From assembly GCF_002090055.1 (NCBI RefSeq), contig NZ_BBRH01000016.1, positions 51,004 through 115,003 on the forward strand: a DNA stretch of 64,000 nucleotides, read 5' to 3'. Shown here in pieces: positions 35,384-44,529 of this stretch. The notes beneath the pieces are model-generated. The model was given only the letters and a program-made list of their open reading frames with translations. It had not been told where the DNA came from and made no database searches. The position numbers and the translations under genes were made by a program. Position 1 is the stretch's first letter; each line of letters opens with the position of its first letter. This DNA comes from Demequina sp. NBRC 110051. Lineage in GTDB: Bacteria > Actinomycetota > Actinomycetes > Actinomycetales > Demequinaceae.

Positions 35384-36115
35384 ATGACCGATTCGACAGC
35401 CGATTTCAGCAACCTCAAGGCCGTCTTCGTCAACTGCACGTTGAAACCCAGCCCCGACACGAGCAACACCCAGGGCCTGATGGACAACGCGATCGCGATC
35501 ATGGAAAGCCACGGCGTGAGCGTCGACACGTTCCGGCTTGCGGACTACGACGTCCCCGCGGGCGTCTACCCCGATATGACCGAGAACGTCCCGGGCGGCA
35601 ACCGGCCCCACGACGACTGGCCCGAGCTCTCGCGCCGCATCCTCGAGGCGGACATCCTTGTCGTCGGCACCCCCATCTGGTTGGGTGAAAAGTCGTCCGT
35701 CGCCACGCGCCTGATCGAGCGCCTGTACGGCCTGAGCGGCGAGCTCAACGACCGTGGCCAGTTCCTCTTCTACGGTCGCACGGCAGGCGTGATGATCACC
35801 GGCAACGAGGACGGCATCAAGCACATCTCGATGAACGTCCTGTACTCACTGCAGCACCTGGGCTACGTGATCCCACCCAACGCGGATGCCGGCTGGGTTG
35901 GCCCCGTGGGACCGGGCCCGTCGTACCTCGACGAGGGCTCGGGCGGCCCCGAGACGGAGTTCACACGCCGCAACACCGCCTTCATGGCGTGGAACCTCAT
36001 GCATACGGCCGCCTGGCTCAAGGCAGGCGGCGGCTTCCCCGCCGGCGGCAACTCGTCCGAGGAGTGGAGCGAGGGGGCCACGTTCGATCACCCGAACCCG
36101 GAGTACCGGCGATGA
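35384..36115 (+). CDS. Flavodoxin-like NAD(P)H-dependent FMN reductase family protein
   Basis: The 243-residue protein begins with the flavodoxin-fold strand and phosphate-loop region AVFVNCTLKPSPDTSNTQGLMDNAI, followed by VGTPIWLGEKSSVATRLIERL, where the flavin-binding loop is expected. Such proteins bind FMN and reduce small molecules or iron; the substrate is not indicated. I chose ATG 35384 because GGAGG is 8 nt upstream; the in-frame GTG at 35375 overlaps that site. Confidence 0.85.
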   Translation: MTDSTADFSNLKAVFVNCTLKPSPDTSNTQGLMDNAIAIMESHGVSVDTFRLADYDVPAGVYPDMTENVPGGNRPHDDWPELSRRILEADILVVGTPIWLGEKSSVATRLIERLYGLSGELNDRGQFLFYGRTAGVMITGNEDGIKHISMNVLYSLQHLGYVIPPNADAGWVGPVGPGPSYLDEGSGGPETEFTRRNTAFMAWNLMHTAAWLKAGGGFPAGGNSSEEWSEGATFDHPNPEYRR

Positions 36116-36236
36116 ATCGCGGGGAGATGGGGCCGATGCCTCACGCGCCTCTCGCTGTCGCCCCACCCGGGCGGTGGCTCGAGCGTTCGCGACGGCGCCC
36201 GCCTGCGCGGTGCGGCGAAGGCGTAGCGTGAGTGCC

Positions 36237-36746
36237 ATGGGCGAGTTCAGCATCGAGGAGCGGCCCGCGGCGACGTACGTGGGCCTCGCGGTGGACGTGA
36301 CGATGGAGACGATCCCCGAGCGGGTGTCGGTCGCCTTCGACGCGCTGGACGCCTACCTACGCTCGCATCGGATCGAGCGGTCGGGGCCGTCCGTGATGCG
36401 CTACGGGCGTGTGATGAGGTCGAAGCCCTTCACCATGCAGATCGGCTTCCAGGTGGCGGACATGCGGTGGATCGACCACCCGTACGCCGCTGACCACGTG
36501 CCCGCGGGTCGCTACGTGGTGGGCCGATACGACGGCCCCTACGCGGGGCTCGCCGACTTCACCGCACGGACCATGGCGTGGGGAGACGAGCAGGCAGTGG
36601 CCTACGCCATGGAACCCGGTCGTGACGGGGAGCCGGGTGAGGGTGACTCGTGGGATGCCTGGTACGAGTGGTACCCCGCGCCTCCCGAGTACCGCGACGG
36701 CGTCCCGCACGGGCCCATCGAGGTGTGCCTGCTCCTGCGCGGGTAG
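36237..36746 (+). CDS. GyrI-like small-molecule-binding protein
   Basis: The 169-residue stand-alone effector-binding domain resembles GyrI and the C-terminal domains of AraC/MerR regulators. It has two beta-rich halves (FSIEERPAATYVGLAVDVTM; AADHVPAGRYVVGRYDGPYAGLADF) and the closing EWYPAPPEYRDGVPHGPIEVCLLLR. It probably binds a hydrophobic ligand or drug. TAGCGT (36224-36229) lies 7 nt before the ATG, a leaderless-type start. Confidence 0.82.
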   Translation: MGEFSIEERPAATYVGLAVDVTMETIPERVSVAFDALDAYLRSHRIERSGPSVMRYGRVMRSKPFTMQIGFQVADMRWIDHPYAADHVPAGRYVVGRYDGPYAGLADFTARTMAWGDEQAVAYAMEPGRDGEPGEGDSWDAWYEWYPAPPEYRDGVPHGPIEVCLLLRG

Positions 36747-36777
36747 CGCGGCTGACGCGACCGGCTCGGGGCCAGCG

Positions 36778-37356
36778 TCAGAAGGTGTCGCGCAGCGTCC
36801 GCACGGCGTCGATCTGAATGGCGAGTTCGCGCGACAGCCCGCGCGCGAAGACGCCAGCCTCACCCATGGGCCGGGTCCTCACGTGCTCGATGCAGAGCGC
36901 GAGCGCGTCACGCAGGTGCGTGTCCCAATACTCGAGCGCCGTGGGTCCGCAGCGTCCGGTGCGCCCCGGGCACGGCGCCCCGATGCGCAGGCAGCCGCGC
37001 TGCGTCCACGGCAGCACCGCCAATGGCTCGCGGTGGTCGGCATGGAGTTCGTGGAGCCGGTCGACCAGCGGCGCCGAGTACGCGGCGAGTGCGAGGCCCA
37101 GTCGCTGGGCCAGGGCGCGCACCTCCGTGTGGATGCGGCCGTTGCGCAGCACCGTCAGGAGCCCTGCCAGGGTGTCCTGCAGATGGCGCGCGAGCAGCTG
37201 CGCAAACCGGATGTCCTGCGCCGAGGGGGAGGCGTCGCGCGGCGTGGGCGGCACTGGCACCACGCGCGGAGCACGCGGCAGGCGCCACGCAATCCTGTGG
37301 GTGTCGTTCGGCGCGAGCGAACGCACGGTCGTGCGCGCGGGCAGCAGAACAGACAT
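36778..37356 (-). CDS. Uncharacterised protein
   Basis: I do not recognise this 192-residue protein. It has a Pro/Arg-rich N terminus, a mainly helical middle rich in His and Leu (FAQLLARHLQDTLAGLLTVLRNG; LAAYSAPLVDRLHELHADHRE) and a Cys-containing loop CLRIGAPCPGRTGRCG. There is no signal peptide or membrane helix. CTGGAG lies 6 nt before the ATG, and codon use matches its neighbours, so it is likely real. It is convergent with the GyrI-like gene and divergent from pxpA. Confidence 0.6.
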   Translation of the reverse strand: MSVLLPARTTVRSLAPNDTHRIAWRLPRAPRVVPVPPTPRDASPSAQDIRFAQLLARHLQDTLAGLLTVLRNGRIHTEVRALAQRLGLALAAYSAPLVDRLHELHADHREPLAVLPWTQRGCLRIGAPCPGRTGRCGPTALEYWDTHLRDALALCIEHVRTRPMGEAGVFARGLSRELAIQIDAVRTLRDTF

Positions 37357-37478
37357 GACGACTCCAGGGTCAGGGGGTGGGATAGGCCCAGGTTAATGGC
37401 GCCTTTCGGGATGTCTGCGCGACCTTCGTCCCGGCGCCGTCAGCGCCCACGACGCCCGCCCCGCACTAGATTGGGGGC

Positions 37479-38204
37479 ATGCCACGGATCGATCTCAATG
37501 CCGACCTTGGCGAGGGATTCGGCCGCTGGAGCCTCACGGATGACGAGGCGCTGCTCGACGTCGTCACGAGCGCCAACGTGGCGTGTGGGTTTCACGCTGG
37601 CGACGCCGCCACCATGCGCCGGGTGTGCGACATGGCCGTCGAGCGCGGCGTGGTCATCGGCGCTCAGGTGTCGTATCGCGACCTCGCTGGCTTTGGCCGG
37701 CGCGCCATGGACATCCCCGCCGAGGACCTCGCCGCCGAGGTCGCCTATCAGGTGGGAGCGCTCGAGGTCTTCGCGCGGGCCGCTGGGGCGCGGGTCGAGT
37801 ACGTCAAGCCTCACGGGGCCCTGTACAACCGCGTGGTCGCTGATAAGGAGCAGGCGAGCGCCGTCGTGGCCGGCGTGGTCCTCGCCGGCGCGTTGCCCGT
37901 CATGGGGCTGCCCTCGTCCATGCTGCTGAGCGCCGCGCGTGACGCGGGCCTGGCCACGGTCGCCGAAGGTTTCGCCGACCGCGCCTACACCCCGCACGGC
38001 ACGCTGGTCCCACGCGCGGAGCCGGGGGCAGTCTTGACGACGGCCGATGCCGTGGTCGCCCAGGCGATCACTCTCGCCGAGGGTGGCGGCGTGGGTTCGC
38101 TCTGCATCCACGGCGACACGCCCGGCGCGGTCGAGGTGGCGCGCGCCGTGCGCGGCGCGCTCGCGGACCGCGGCGTCGACGTGCGCGCGTGGGCGAGGAA
38201 CTGA
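37479..38204 (+). CDS. pxpA: 5-oxoprolinase subunit PxpA
   Basis: The 241-residue LamB/YcsF-family protein shows IDLNADLGEGFGRW, SANVACGFHAGD, VEYVKPHGALYN and the closing LCIHGDTPGAVEVARAV. With PxpB and PxpC it hydrolyses 5-oxoproline (pyroglutamate) to glutamate using ATP. TAGATT (37467-37472) lies 6 nt before the ATG, so the operon may start with a leaderless message. GGCCGATGCCGTGG occurs in the gene at 38042-38055. Confidence 0.95.
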   Translation: MPRIDLNADLGEGFGRWSLTDDEALLDVVTSANVACGFHAGDAATMRRVCDMAVERGVVIGAQVSYRDLAGFGRRAMDIPAEDLAAEVAYQVGALEVFARAAGARVEYVKPHGALYNRVVADKEQASAVVAGVVLAGALPVMGLPSSMLLSAARDAGLATVAEGFADRAYTPHGTLVPRAEPGAVLTTADAVVAQAITLAEGGGVGSLCIHGDTPGAVEVARAVRGALADRGVDVRAWARN

Positions 38205-38206
38205 CG

Positions 38207-38830
38207 ATGGTTCAGCCGAGGCTCATTCCCATGGGCCACGCGGCCATGTTGATCGAGGTCGACGACGCGAGCACGGTGCCCGCGCTCGCGGCCGCGATCG
38301 ATGCCGCACGGGCCGCAGGCGAGATCGCTGCGCGTGACGTGGTGCCCGGCGCCGCCACCGTGCTGGTCGACGGGCTGTCCCGGGTGGATGCGGCGGTGCT
38401 GGCCGACCTGCTTGCCGAGTGGGAGCCCGGCGAGGCTGAACAGGCCGAGGTCGCGCTGGTCGAGATCGCTGTCGCCTTCGACGGGCCCGACCTCGCGGAC
38501 GTGGCCGCGGGCTGGGCGCTCACGCCGGACCAGGCGATCGCGGAGATTGCGGCCACCGAGTTCACCGTCGCCTTCTGTGGCTTCGCCCCGGGGTTCGCCT
38601 ACCTCACGGGCCTGCCCGAGCACAGGGCCGTCGCGCGGCGCGCCGAACCGCGCACGTCGGTGCCGGCCGGGGCCGTCGCGCTCGCGGGTCCCTACGCGGG
38701 GGTCTACCCGCGCTCGTCGCCTGGCGGTTGGCAGCTGATCGGCACGGCGCTCGGGGTGACGTTGTGGGACGAGGCTCGCACCCCGCCGGCGCTGCTGTCG
38801 CCTGGGACGCGCGTGAGGTTCCTGCCGTGA
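38207..38830 (+). CDS. pxpB: 5-oxoprolinase subunit PxpB
   Basis: The 207-residue KipI-type protein has the signature TEFTVAFCGFAPGFAYLTGLPEH and SVPAGAVALAGPYAGVYPRSSPGGWQLIG. It forms the catalytic core with PxpC. The start is ATG 38207, 2 nt after the pxpA stop, with GAGGAA upstream inside pxpA. The stop overlaps pxpC by 4 nt, so the operon is tightly coupled. Confidence 0.94.
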   Translation: MVQPRLIPMGHAAMLIEVDDASTVPALAAAIDAARAAGEIAARDVVPGAATVLVDGLSRVDAAVLADLLAEWEPGEAEQAEVALVEIAVAFDGPDLADVAAGWALTPDQAIAEIAATEFTVAFCGFAPGFAYLTGLPEHRAVARRAEPRTSVPAGAVALAGPYAGVYPRSSPGGWQLIGTALGVTLWDEARTPPALLSPGTRVRFLP

Positions 38831-39750
38831 TCGAGATCATCGACGCGGGCCTTCTGCTCACGGTCCAGGATCTGGGCCGCGCCGGGCACGCGCACCTGGG
38901 CGTCCCTCGCTCCGGCGCGCTGGACATGCGGTCGCTGCGGCGTGCGAATGCGTTGGTGGGCAACGCCCCTGGTGCGGCGGCGCTCGAGGCCACGATGACG
39001 GGGGTGGTGCTGCGCGCCCACGCTGCGCTGGTGGTGGGGGTGGCCGGGGCGGCCGCGGCCGTCTTTGTCGGTGACGTGCCGGCTCCCGTGGGCCGGCCGA
39101 TGCGCCTAGCGGCCGGGCAAGTGCTCGACATCGGCCCCGCGACGGCCGGGGCCCGTACCTATGTGGCGGCGCGTGGCGGCATCGACGTGGCGCCGGTGTT
39201 GGGGTCGCGGGCGACGGACACGCTGTCGGGCATCGGCCCCTCACCGCTGGCGACGGGCGACCGGCTCGCCGTGGGCGAGAGCGCCGCCGCGCCGCAGGAA
39301 CTGTTCGCCGCCGCTTCGGGCGCCGGCGCCGGCGCCGCTGAGCACCCTGCCGCCCCGGATCAGCCCGTGACCCTGCGCATGCTCGCCGGTCCCCGCGCGG
39401 ACTGGGCGGACGCCACGGACCTCGCGGAGCTCGCGCACCGGCCCTTCGTCGCCTCTGAGCGTTCCAACCGTGTGGGTCTTCGCCTCACGGGCGCGACCGT
39501 GGGCCGGGCGCGCGACGACGAGCTGCCGAGCGAGGGTCTCGTGGTGGGCGCGGTGCAGCTGCCGCCCTCGGGGGAGCCGGTCGTGTTCCTCGCCGATCAC
39601 CCCACCACCGGCGGCTATCCGGTGATCGGCGTGCTGGACAGCGCCTCGATCGCGGCCGCCGCCCAGGTGCAGCCCGGCCAGCGGGTGAGGCTCGTCCTCG
39701 CGTCCTCGCGTCCTGACGCCCTGCCGCCGGGTTCGGTCCAGATTCCTTGA
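38827..39750 (+). CDS. pxpC: 5-oxoprolinase subunit PxpC
   Basis: The 307-residue KipA-type protein has IIDAGLLLTVQDLGRAGHAHLGVPRSGALD at the N terminus, the middle TYVAARGGIDVAPVLGSRATDTLSGIG, and PVVFLADHPTTGGYPVIG near the end. It starts with GTG in the GTGA overlap. A Gly/Ala-rich insert (AAASGAGAGAAEHPAAPDQP) separates the two halves. The stop codon lies within one arm of a 21-bp hairpin. Confidence 0.93.
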   Translation: MIEIIDAGLLLTVQDLGRAGHAHLGVPRSGALDMRSLRRANALVGNAPGAAALEATMTGVVLRAHAALVVGVAGAAAAVFVGDVPAPVGRPMRLAAGQVLDIGPATAGARTYVAARGGIDVAPVLGSRATDTLSGIGPSPLATGDRLAVGESAAAPQELFAAASGAGAGAAEHPAAPDQPVTLRMLAGPRADWADATDLAELAHRPFVASERSNRVGLRLTGATVGRARDDELPSEGLVVGAVQLPPSGEPVVFLADHPTTGGYPVIGVLDSASIAAAAQVQPGQRVRLVLASSRPDALPPGSVQIP

Positions 39751-39799
39751 GGCTGCGATGGTCACATTCGCGCCGGAAGTGACCATCGCAGCCTCAAGG
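39745..39799. terminator. Perfect 21-bp hairpin between convergent pxpC and BCCT genes
   Basis: Arms 39745-39765 and 39779-39799 are exactly complementary with a 13-nt loop. The left arm includes the pxpC stop codon, and the right arm ends 7 nt before the 3' end of the BCCT gene. It probably terminates both transcripts, although neither side has a long T-tract. Confidence 0.75.
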
Positions 39800-39806
39800 G
39801 ATGTGA

Positions 39807-41975
39807 TCACGCCTTGTCGTGGTCCTCGGGCAGATGATCGATCGGCATGATGATCTGATCCGTGGGGTGCTTCTCGAACGACGGCGCCTCGTCAGCCGGG
39901 GCTTCGGCGGTATCGCTCGCTTCGCCGTTGGCCGGCGCAGCACCCGCACCCGCCCCGTCTATATCGGTCCCGCCAGTTCCACCTGCGCCGTCGTCCGCCT
40001 CGGGAGGCGTCGCACCGGCCATCGAGACAGAAGTGGGAGCCGATTCCGATCCCGGCACCACGGAGCCCGCCAGGTGGTCCTCCGCGCCGGGAGGTGCGGC
40101 TGCGGACTTGGCCACGGCATCGTCGGTCGCGGTCACGACCATGCCGGTGTCGCCCGGCTGGCCGGCACCCGTCGCGGCGCCCACCACCCCGGCGGCGCCG
40201 CCGGCACCGGCCGCGGCTCCAGTCGCACCGCCGTCGCCCGGACCGCCGCCACGGCCACGCCTGCGCGGCACCGGCGCGCCGAGCGACCAGCGCCTCAGCG
40301 ACGGCAGGTGCGTGCGTGCGGCCTCGGGGTCCACGTCGGCGTCGGCGGGCTCGAGCCCGTACTCACCAGAGATGGTGTCGCGGATATGGTCCATGAAGTC
40401 GGCCCGGTTGGCAGCGAGGTACAGCGCGTGCTCACGCCGGAACGCCTTCACGGTGGACAGCATGATGCCGACCATCACCACGGAGAACGGCAACGCCGTG
40501 ATGATCGCTGCGGTCTGGAGCGCGGACAGCCCCCCGGATAGCAGCAGCGCGATCGCCACCAGCGCGGTGGTGCAGGCCCAGAACACGCGGATCCAGCGCT
40601 TAGGGCTCTCGTCGCCGCCGGTGGTGAGCATCGACAGCACCAGCGACCCGGAGTCCGACGACGTGACGAAGAACACTGCGATGAGGATCATCGCGCCGAT
40701 GGTCAGGACCGTCGCTCCCGGCAAGGTATCGAGCATGGCGAAGAGCGAGCCGTTGTAGTCGACCTCGCCGTTGGGGCCCACGAGCCCGCCGCCCTCGTAC
40801 AGCTCCTCGTAGATGGCGGTGCCGCCCATGACGGCGAACCAGAAGAAGGTGACCACCGAGGGAACGAGTAGGACACCCCAGATGAACTCACGCACGGTGC
40901 GACCCTTGGACACGCGAGCGATGAACACGCCCACGAACGGTGCCCACGAGATCCACCAGCCCCAGTAGAAGGTGGTCCATGCGGCCTGCCACTCCTCGCC
41001 GGCCTCGCCCTGGAAGGCGGACACGTTGAAGCTCAGGCCGATGAAGTTCTGGATGTACGCACCGATGTCTTGCACAAACTCGCGCATCAGGAACTCGGTA
41101 GGCCCGGCGAAGAGCACGAACAGCAGCAGGAACAGCGCGAGTGCGAGGTTGGTGTTGGACAGCCACTTCATGCCGCGCTGCAGGCCGGTGACCAGCGAGA
41201 AGATCGTCACGATAGTGATGACGATGATCAGCACGACCTGGGTGGTGGTGGACGGCTCGGCAATGCCCACCGACTCCAAACCCGACGAGATCTGCAACAC
41301 GCCTAGGCCCAACGACGTCGCCACACCGAAAAGCGTGCCCACCACGGCGGTCACGTCGATGACGTTGCCCCACCCGCCCTTGATGCGTTTGCCGAGCAGC
41401 GGCTCAAGGGCATACCGAATCGACACCGGACGGCCCCGACGGTGCACGGCGTACGCGATGCCAAGGCCCACCACAATGTAGATGGCCCACGCATGGATGC
41501 CCCAGTGCAGGAACGTCTGGCTCATGGCCTGCTGGGCGAGCTGCTCCGGGGTTCCTCCCACGCCAGGGCGGGGCGTCGCGAAGTGGGCGAGGGGCTCGGA
41601 CACGCCGTAGAAGACCAGGCCGATGCCCATGCCGGCCGCGAACAGCAGCGCGAACCACGAGAACATCGAGAACTGCGGCTTGTCCGAGTCCTTGCCCAGC
41701 TTGATGTTGCCGAATCGTGAGAAGCCCATGACCAGCGCGAACGCCACGAACACTGCGGCGATGAGTACGTAGTACCAGCCGAAGGCGTTGATGATGGTCG
41801 ACTGGATCTGGTCGAACAGGCTCTCGGCCGCCTCGGGCCAGATCATCGCGAACAGCACGAAGCCCAGGATCAGGACCGCCGATGGGTAGAACACCCAGGT
41901 AGCCAGCGCCTTGCGCGACATGGGCTCGCGTTGTTCACGTTCACTTGCGGAAAGATGTGCGGACTCAGTTGTCAT
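39807..41975 (-). CDS. BCCT-family (betaine/choline/carnitine) transporter with long C-terminal tail
   Basis: The 722-residue protein has twelve predicted helices and BCCT motifs such as MGIGLVFYGVSEPLAHF, TFLHWGIHAWAIYIVVGL and the signature WISWAPFVGVFIARVSKGRTVREF. The family imports compatible solutes with sodium or protons. From about residue 560 the chain becomes a cytoplasmic tail of some 160 residues, first basic (PRRRGRGGG), then Gly/Ala-rich, then acidic. C-terminal tails sense osmotic stress in BetP, but this one is unusually long and of low complexity. Confidence 0.92.
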   Translation of the reverse strand: MTTESAHLSASEREQREPMSRKALATWVFYPSAVLILGFVLFAMIWPEAAESLFDQIQSTIINAFGWYYVLIAAVFVAFALVMGFSRFGNIKLGKDSDKPQFSMFSWFALLFAAGMGIGLVFYGVSEPLAHFATPRPGVGGTPEQLAQQAMSQTFLHWGIHAWAIYIVVGLGIAYAVHRRGRPVSIRYALEPLLGKRIKGGWGNVIDVTAVVGTLFGVATSLGLGVLQISSGLESVGIAEPSTTTQVVLIIVITIVTIFSLVTGLQRGMKWLSNTNLALALFLLLFVLFAGPTEFLMREFVQDIGAYIQNFIGLSFNVSAFQGEAGEEWQAAWTTFYWGWWISWAPFVGVFIARVSKGRTVREFIWGVLLVPSVVTFFWFAVMGGTAIYEELYEGGGLVGPNGEVDYNGSLFAMLDTLPGATVLTIGAMILIAVFFVTSSDSGSLVLSMLTTGGDESPKRWIRVFWACTTALVAIALLLSGGLSALQTAAIITALPFSVVMVGIMLSTVKAFRREHALYLAANRADFMDHIRDTISGEYGLEPADADVDPEAARTHLPSLRRWSLGAPVPRRRGRGGGPGDGGATGAAAGAGGAAGVVGAATGAGQPGDTGMVVTATDDAVAKSAAAPPGAEDHLAGSVVPGSESAPTSVSMAGATPPEADDGAGGTGGTDIDGAGAGAAPANGEASDTAEAPADEAPSFEKHPTDQIIMPIDHLPEDHDKA

Positions 41976-42078
41976 GCCATCGACGCACCGGGGGTAGGGC
42001 CGATGCGCACTCCTCCTTCGCTGTTTTCCAACCTAGTGGACGGGGACATTTCCGTCGCTTGCAGGGCCGATGCCATGA

Positions 42079-43269
42079 TCACTCGCCGTTCGCCTCGACC
42101 ACCACGGTGTCGGTGAAGCGGGCGGCAGGCGTGCGCCACGCGACCACCGCCAGGACGACGATGACGACGAGGATCGCAACGGTCGCGTCGAGTAGCGGTA
42201 GCCACCACGCGGCGACGGCGAAGAACGCGGCCGACCCGGCGAGCCATCCCCACTCGCCGCCGACCATCCGCATGATCACGGCGCCTGCGAGGGCGAAGAG
42301 GGCGGCGCCGCCGGCGATGAGCACGGCCGATTCGCCCGAGACGTCCTCGTCCGCGCGCGCCATCACCCCCTCCTCGAGTCCTGCCGCGACGAGGATGATG
42401 CCCGCGATGAGTGGCAGGTGCATATACGTATAGGAGTCGCGGGCGATGTCTGGCTTGTGCTCGTCGTCGGCGTCGTGCAGCGCGTGCTCGACGGTGGGAC
42501 CGATGCCTTTGAAGTACGGCCACCACAGTGCGATGGACACCAGCACCCCCAGCAGGCCCACGGCGAGGAACTCCCCGGTCAGGTCCAGGTCGGCAATGGT
42601 GATGCCCAGCGCCAGGACGGACTCGCCCAGGGCCAGGATCACCACCAGGTCGAAGCGCTCGGAGAAGTGCGATCCCGACTGAACCCGCCAGCCCGGCCCC
42701 TTGATCGACAGCAGCCACGTGGCGAGCGCCTCGAGGGCCACCGTGCCGGCCCACCACCACAGGCGCTGCTCCGGCGGGAGGACGGCGCCCGCGACGAGCA
42801 TGACGGCGGCGGGGATCCACGCGGCGGTCGACAGCCAGATCTGCCGAGTGAGCCGCGCGTCGCCGCGGGCGGCCCACAGGTACACGGCGGCGTGCACCAC
42901 CCGGACCACCAGATAGAGCAGCGAGAACGCGAGGGGCTCGATCGCGCCGCCCTCGGCCTCCCAGATCCCGTCGATGGTCATGGCGATGCCGAAGACGCAC
43001 ACGAGCGCGACGATGAACCCGAACAGGGGCAGGCCGCGGTCGGCCCTCACGACATTTCCCAGCCAGCCCCAGACCACCCACACCCACCACAGCACGGCGA
43101 GCATCAGGAGGCCCTCGCCGGTGGCGCGCCACGTGTGCTCCTCGGCGATCCACGTGGTGACCTGCACGAACGCAAACACGTAGACCACGTCGAGGAGCAG
43201 CTCGAGCGTGGTGACGCGGTGATCCTTGTCGGTGCCGTGCGCACCCCACCGGCGTGCAAGCGCGCTCAC
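42079..43269 (-). CDS. Low-temperature-requirement A (LtrA) family membrane protein
   Basis: The 396-residue protein has about twelve hydrophobic segments. It shows the LtrA hallmarks HRVTTLELLLDVVYVFAFVQVTTWI near the N terminus and SHFSERFDLVVILALGESVLALG in the middle. The biochemical function of LtrA is unknown; it was named for cold growth in Listeria. It starts with GTG (43267-43269). Two GGCCGATGC motifs lie between it and the BCCT gene (41998 and 42065). Confidence 0.88.
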   Translation of the reverse strand: MSALARRWGAHGTDKDHRVTTLELLLDVVYVFAFVQVTTWIAEEHTWRATGEGLLMLAVLWWVWVVWGWLGNVVRADRGLPLFGFIVALVCVFGIAMTIDGIWEAEGGAIEPLAFSLLYLVVRVVHAAVYLWAARGDARLTRQIWLSTAAWIPAAVMLVAGAVLPPEQRLWWWAGTVALEALATWLLSIKGPGWRVQSGSHFSERFDLVVILALGESVLALGITIADLDLTGEFLAVGLLGVLVSIALWWPYFKGIGPTVEHALHDADDEHKPDIARDSYTYMHLPLIAGIILVAAGLEEGVMARADEDVSGESAVLIAGGAALFALAGAVIMRMVGGEWGWLAGSAAFFAVAAWWLPLLDATVAILVVIVVLAVVAWRTPAARFTDTVVVEANGE

Positions 43270-43369
43270 GTGACAGCCCTGCGGCTACGCGCTGCGGCCC
43301 AGCGACGGTGGCGAGTCATGCCTCATGCGACGCCCAAAAGCCGCCAGGTATTCCCTCGATTCGAGAGCC

Positions 43370-43975
43370 CTAGACCGCCTCGACGGTGGCGACCATGGCG
43401 TCGAAGAGGTCGAGCAGGATGGGTTGTGCCTCGAGGTGGGGTGAGGTAAAGACGAGGTGCAGCGCCCCATCATCGTCGGTGGTCTCGAGCCAGTACTCGG
43501 CCTTGAGTTGCGCGATTGCGGCGCCCGCGAACGGCATCGAGGGGCCGGTCGCGCCCTCGCCGGCCGGTGCTGTCGAGACCCGCCGCACTACGGTGCCACT
43601 GTCGCCGCGGGCAGTGACGACGTCGGGCTGGCCCAGCAGGTCGGTGACGACGGTCTCGAGCCTCACCGCGGGCCGCGGGCGGTACATGGTCAGCGACATG
43701 GCGAGCGGGATACCCCCGACGCGCTGGGTCGACATGGCCCACAGGATTCCGCCGGCGGACGCGGCAGCGTCGAGGACGGTGGCCATCGCGTCGAGCGTCT
43801 GACGGCGCAGCGACGCGGGCGCGGGGGAGTCCGCGAACTGGGAGTCGACGAGGCGGCGCAGGGCGGCGTGGCGTCGCCCCGCGTGCGGCAGCGGAACCGA
43901 GGTCCAGCCCGGGGGCAGGAGAATGCCGGGCTGCGCGCGCTGGCCGTCAGCTGCCTCGGGCTCTGGGTTGCTCAC
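43370..43975 (-). CDS. Accessory protein of the WXG100 operon, possibly PsbP/Mog1-like
   Basis: The 201-residue soluble protein starts with GTG in the GTGA overlap with the upstream gene; the longer frame is a shadow. It alternates strands and helices and ends with LHLVFTSPHLEAQPILLDLFDAMVATVEAV. This strand-turn-helix closure resembles the upstream gene product and LpqN/PsbP-like folds. It is the last of five genes coupled by 4-nt overlaps. Function unknown; a chaperone or immunity role for the secreted substrate is inference. Confidence 0.65.
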   Translation of the reverse strand: MSNPEPEAADGQRAQPGILLPPGWTSVPLPHAGRRHAALRRLVDSQFADSPAPASLRRQTLDAMATVLDAAASAGGILWAMSTQRVGGIPLAMSLTMYRPRPAVRLETVVTDLLGQPDVVTARGDSGTVVRRVSTAPAGEGATGPSMPFAGAAIAQLKAEYWLETTDDDGALHLVFTSPHLEAQPILLDLFDAMVATVEAV

Positions 43976-44529
43976 GTGTGGGCGAGGCCGATGCCGTCGA
44001 CGAGCGGGCCGATGGCGTCCATGAGGTCCTCGTCGCGCTCGGGGAACGGGGTGGAGACCACGACGCTGATGACGTCGGTCGACTCGGTGAGGATCCAGAT
44101 CCCGCACGTCACGGTCGCCTCGGGGCTCTCCGCGGTGGACGCGATCAGGAGCCGCACCACCGCCGGTCCGAGCGCGCTGTCCTCGAGCTGGGCGACTTCG
44201 TGCGTGAACACCTTCTCGCCCGGCTGCGGCGCGTACTCGTCGAGCTGGGCAATGATCGCCTCGGGCGTCGCGGGCGCCTCCTCGCTCCACGCCGTGAGCG
44301 CGATGTAGCCCTGGCCGATGGGGAGCCCCTCGGGTGCCCACATGAGCGCGAACTGGCCGGCCTCGAGCCGGGCGACCCCGGCATCGTGCCCCTCCACGAG
44401 GTGGCGGATGGTGGCGAATGCCTCGTCGGGGACGCGGGGGTCGTCGGCGAATGCGCCGAGTACCTCGTTGCTGTCGCCGGGGATCCATCCCAGCCAGCCG
44501 TCAGGGGTAGTCAGGGACAGGTCAATCAC
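43972..44529 (-). CDS. Accessory protein of the WXG100 operon, possibly PsbP/Mog1-like
   Basis: The 185-residue soluble acidic protein begins MIDLSLTTPDGWLGWIPGDS and ends GIWILTESTDVISVVVSTPFPERDEDLMDAIGPLVDGIGL, the edge strand and helix expected of the PsbP/Mog1-like fold. There is no signal peptide. It overlaps both neighbours by 4 nt. The pairing with the next gene, which has a similar end, suggests two related partner proteins. No catalytic residues are evident. Confidence 0.65.
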   Translation of the reverse strand: MIDLSLTTPDGWLGWIPGDSNEVLGAFADDPRVPDEAFATIRHLVEGHDAGVARLEAGQFALMWAPEGLPIGQGYIALTAWSEEAPATPEAIIAQLDEYAPQPGEKVFTHEVAQLEDSALGPAVVRLLIASTAESPEATVTCGIWILTESTDVISVVVSTPFPERDEDLMDAIGPLVDGIGLAHT

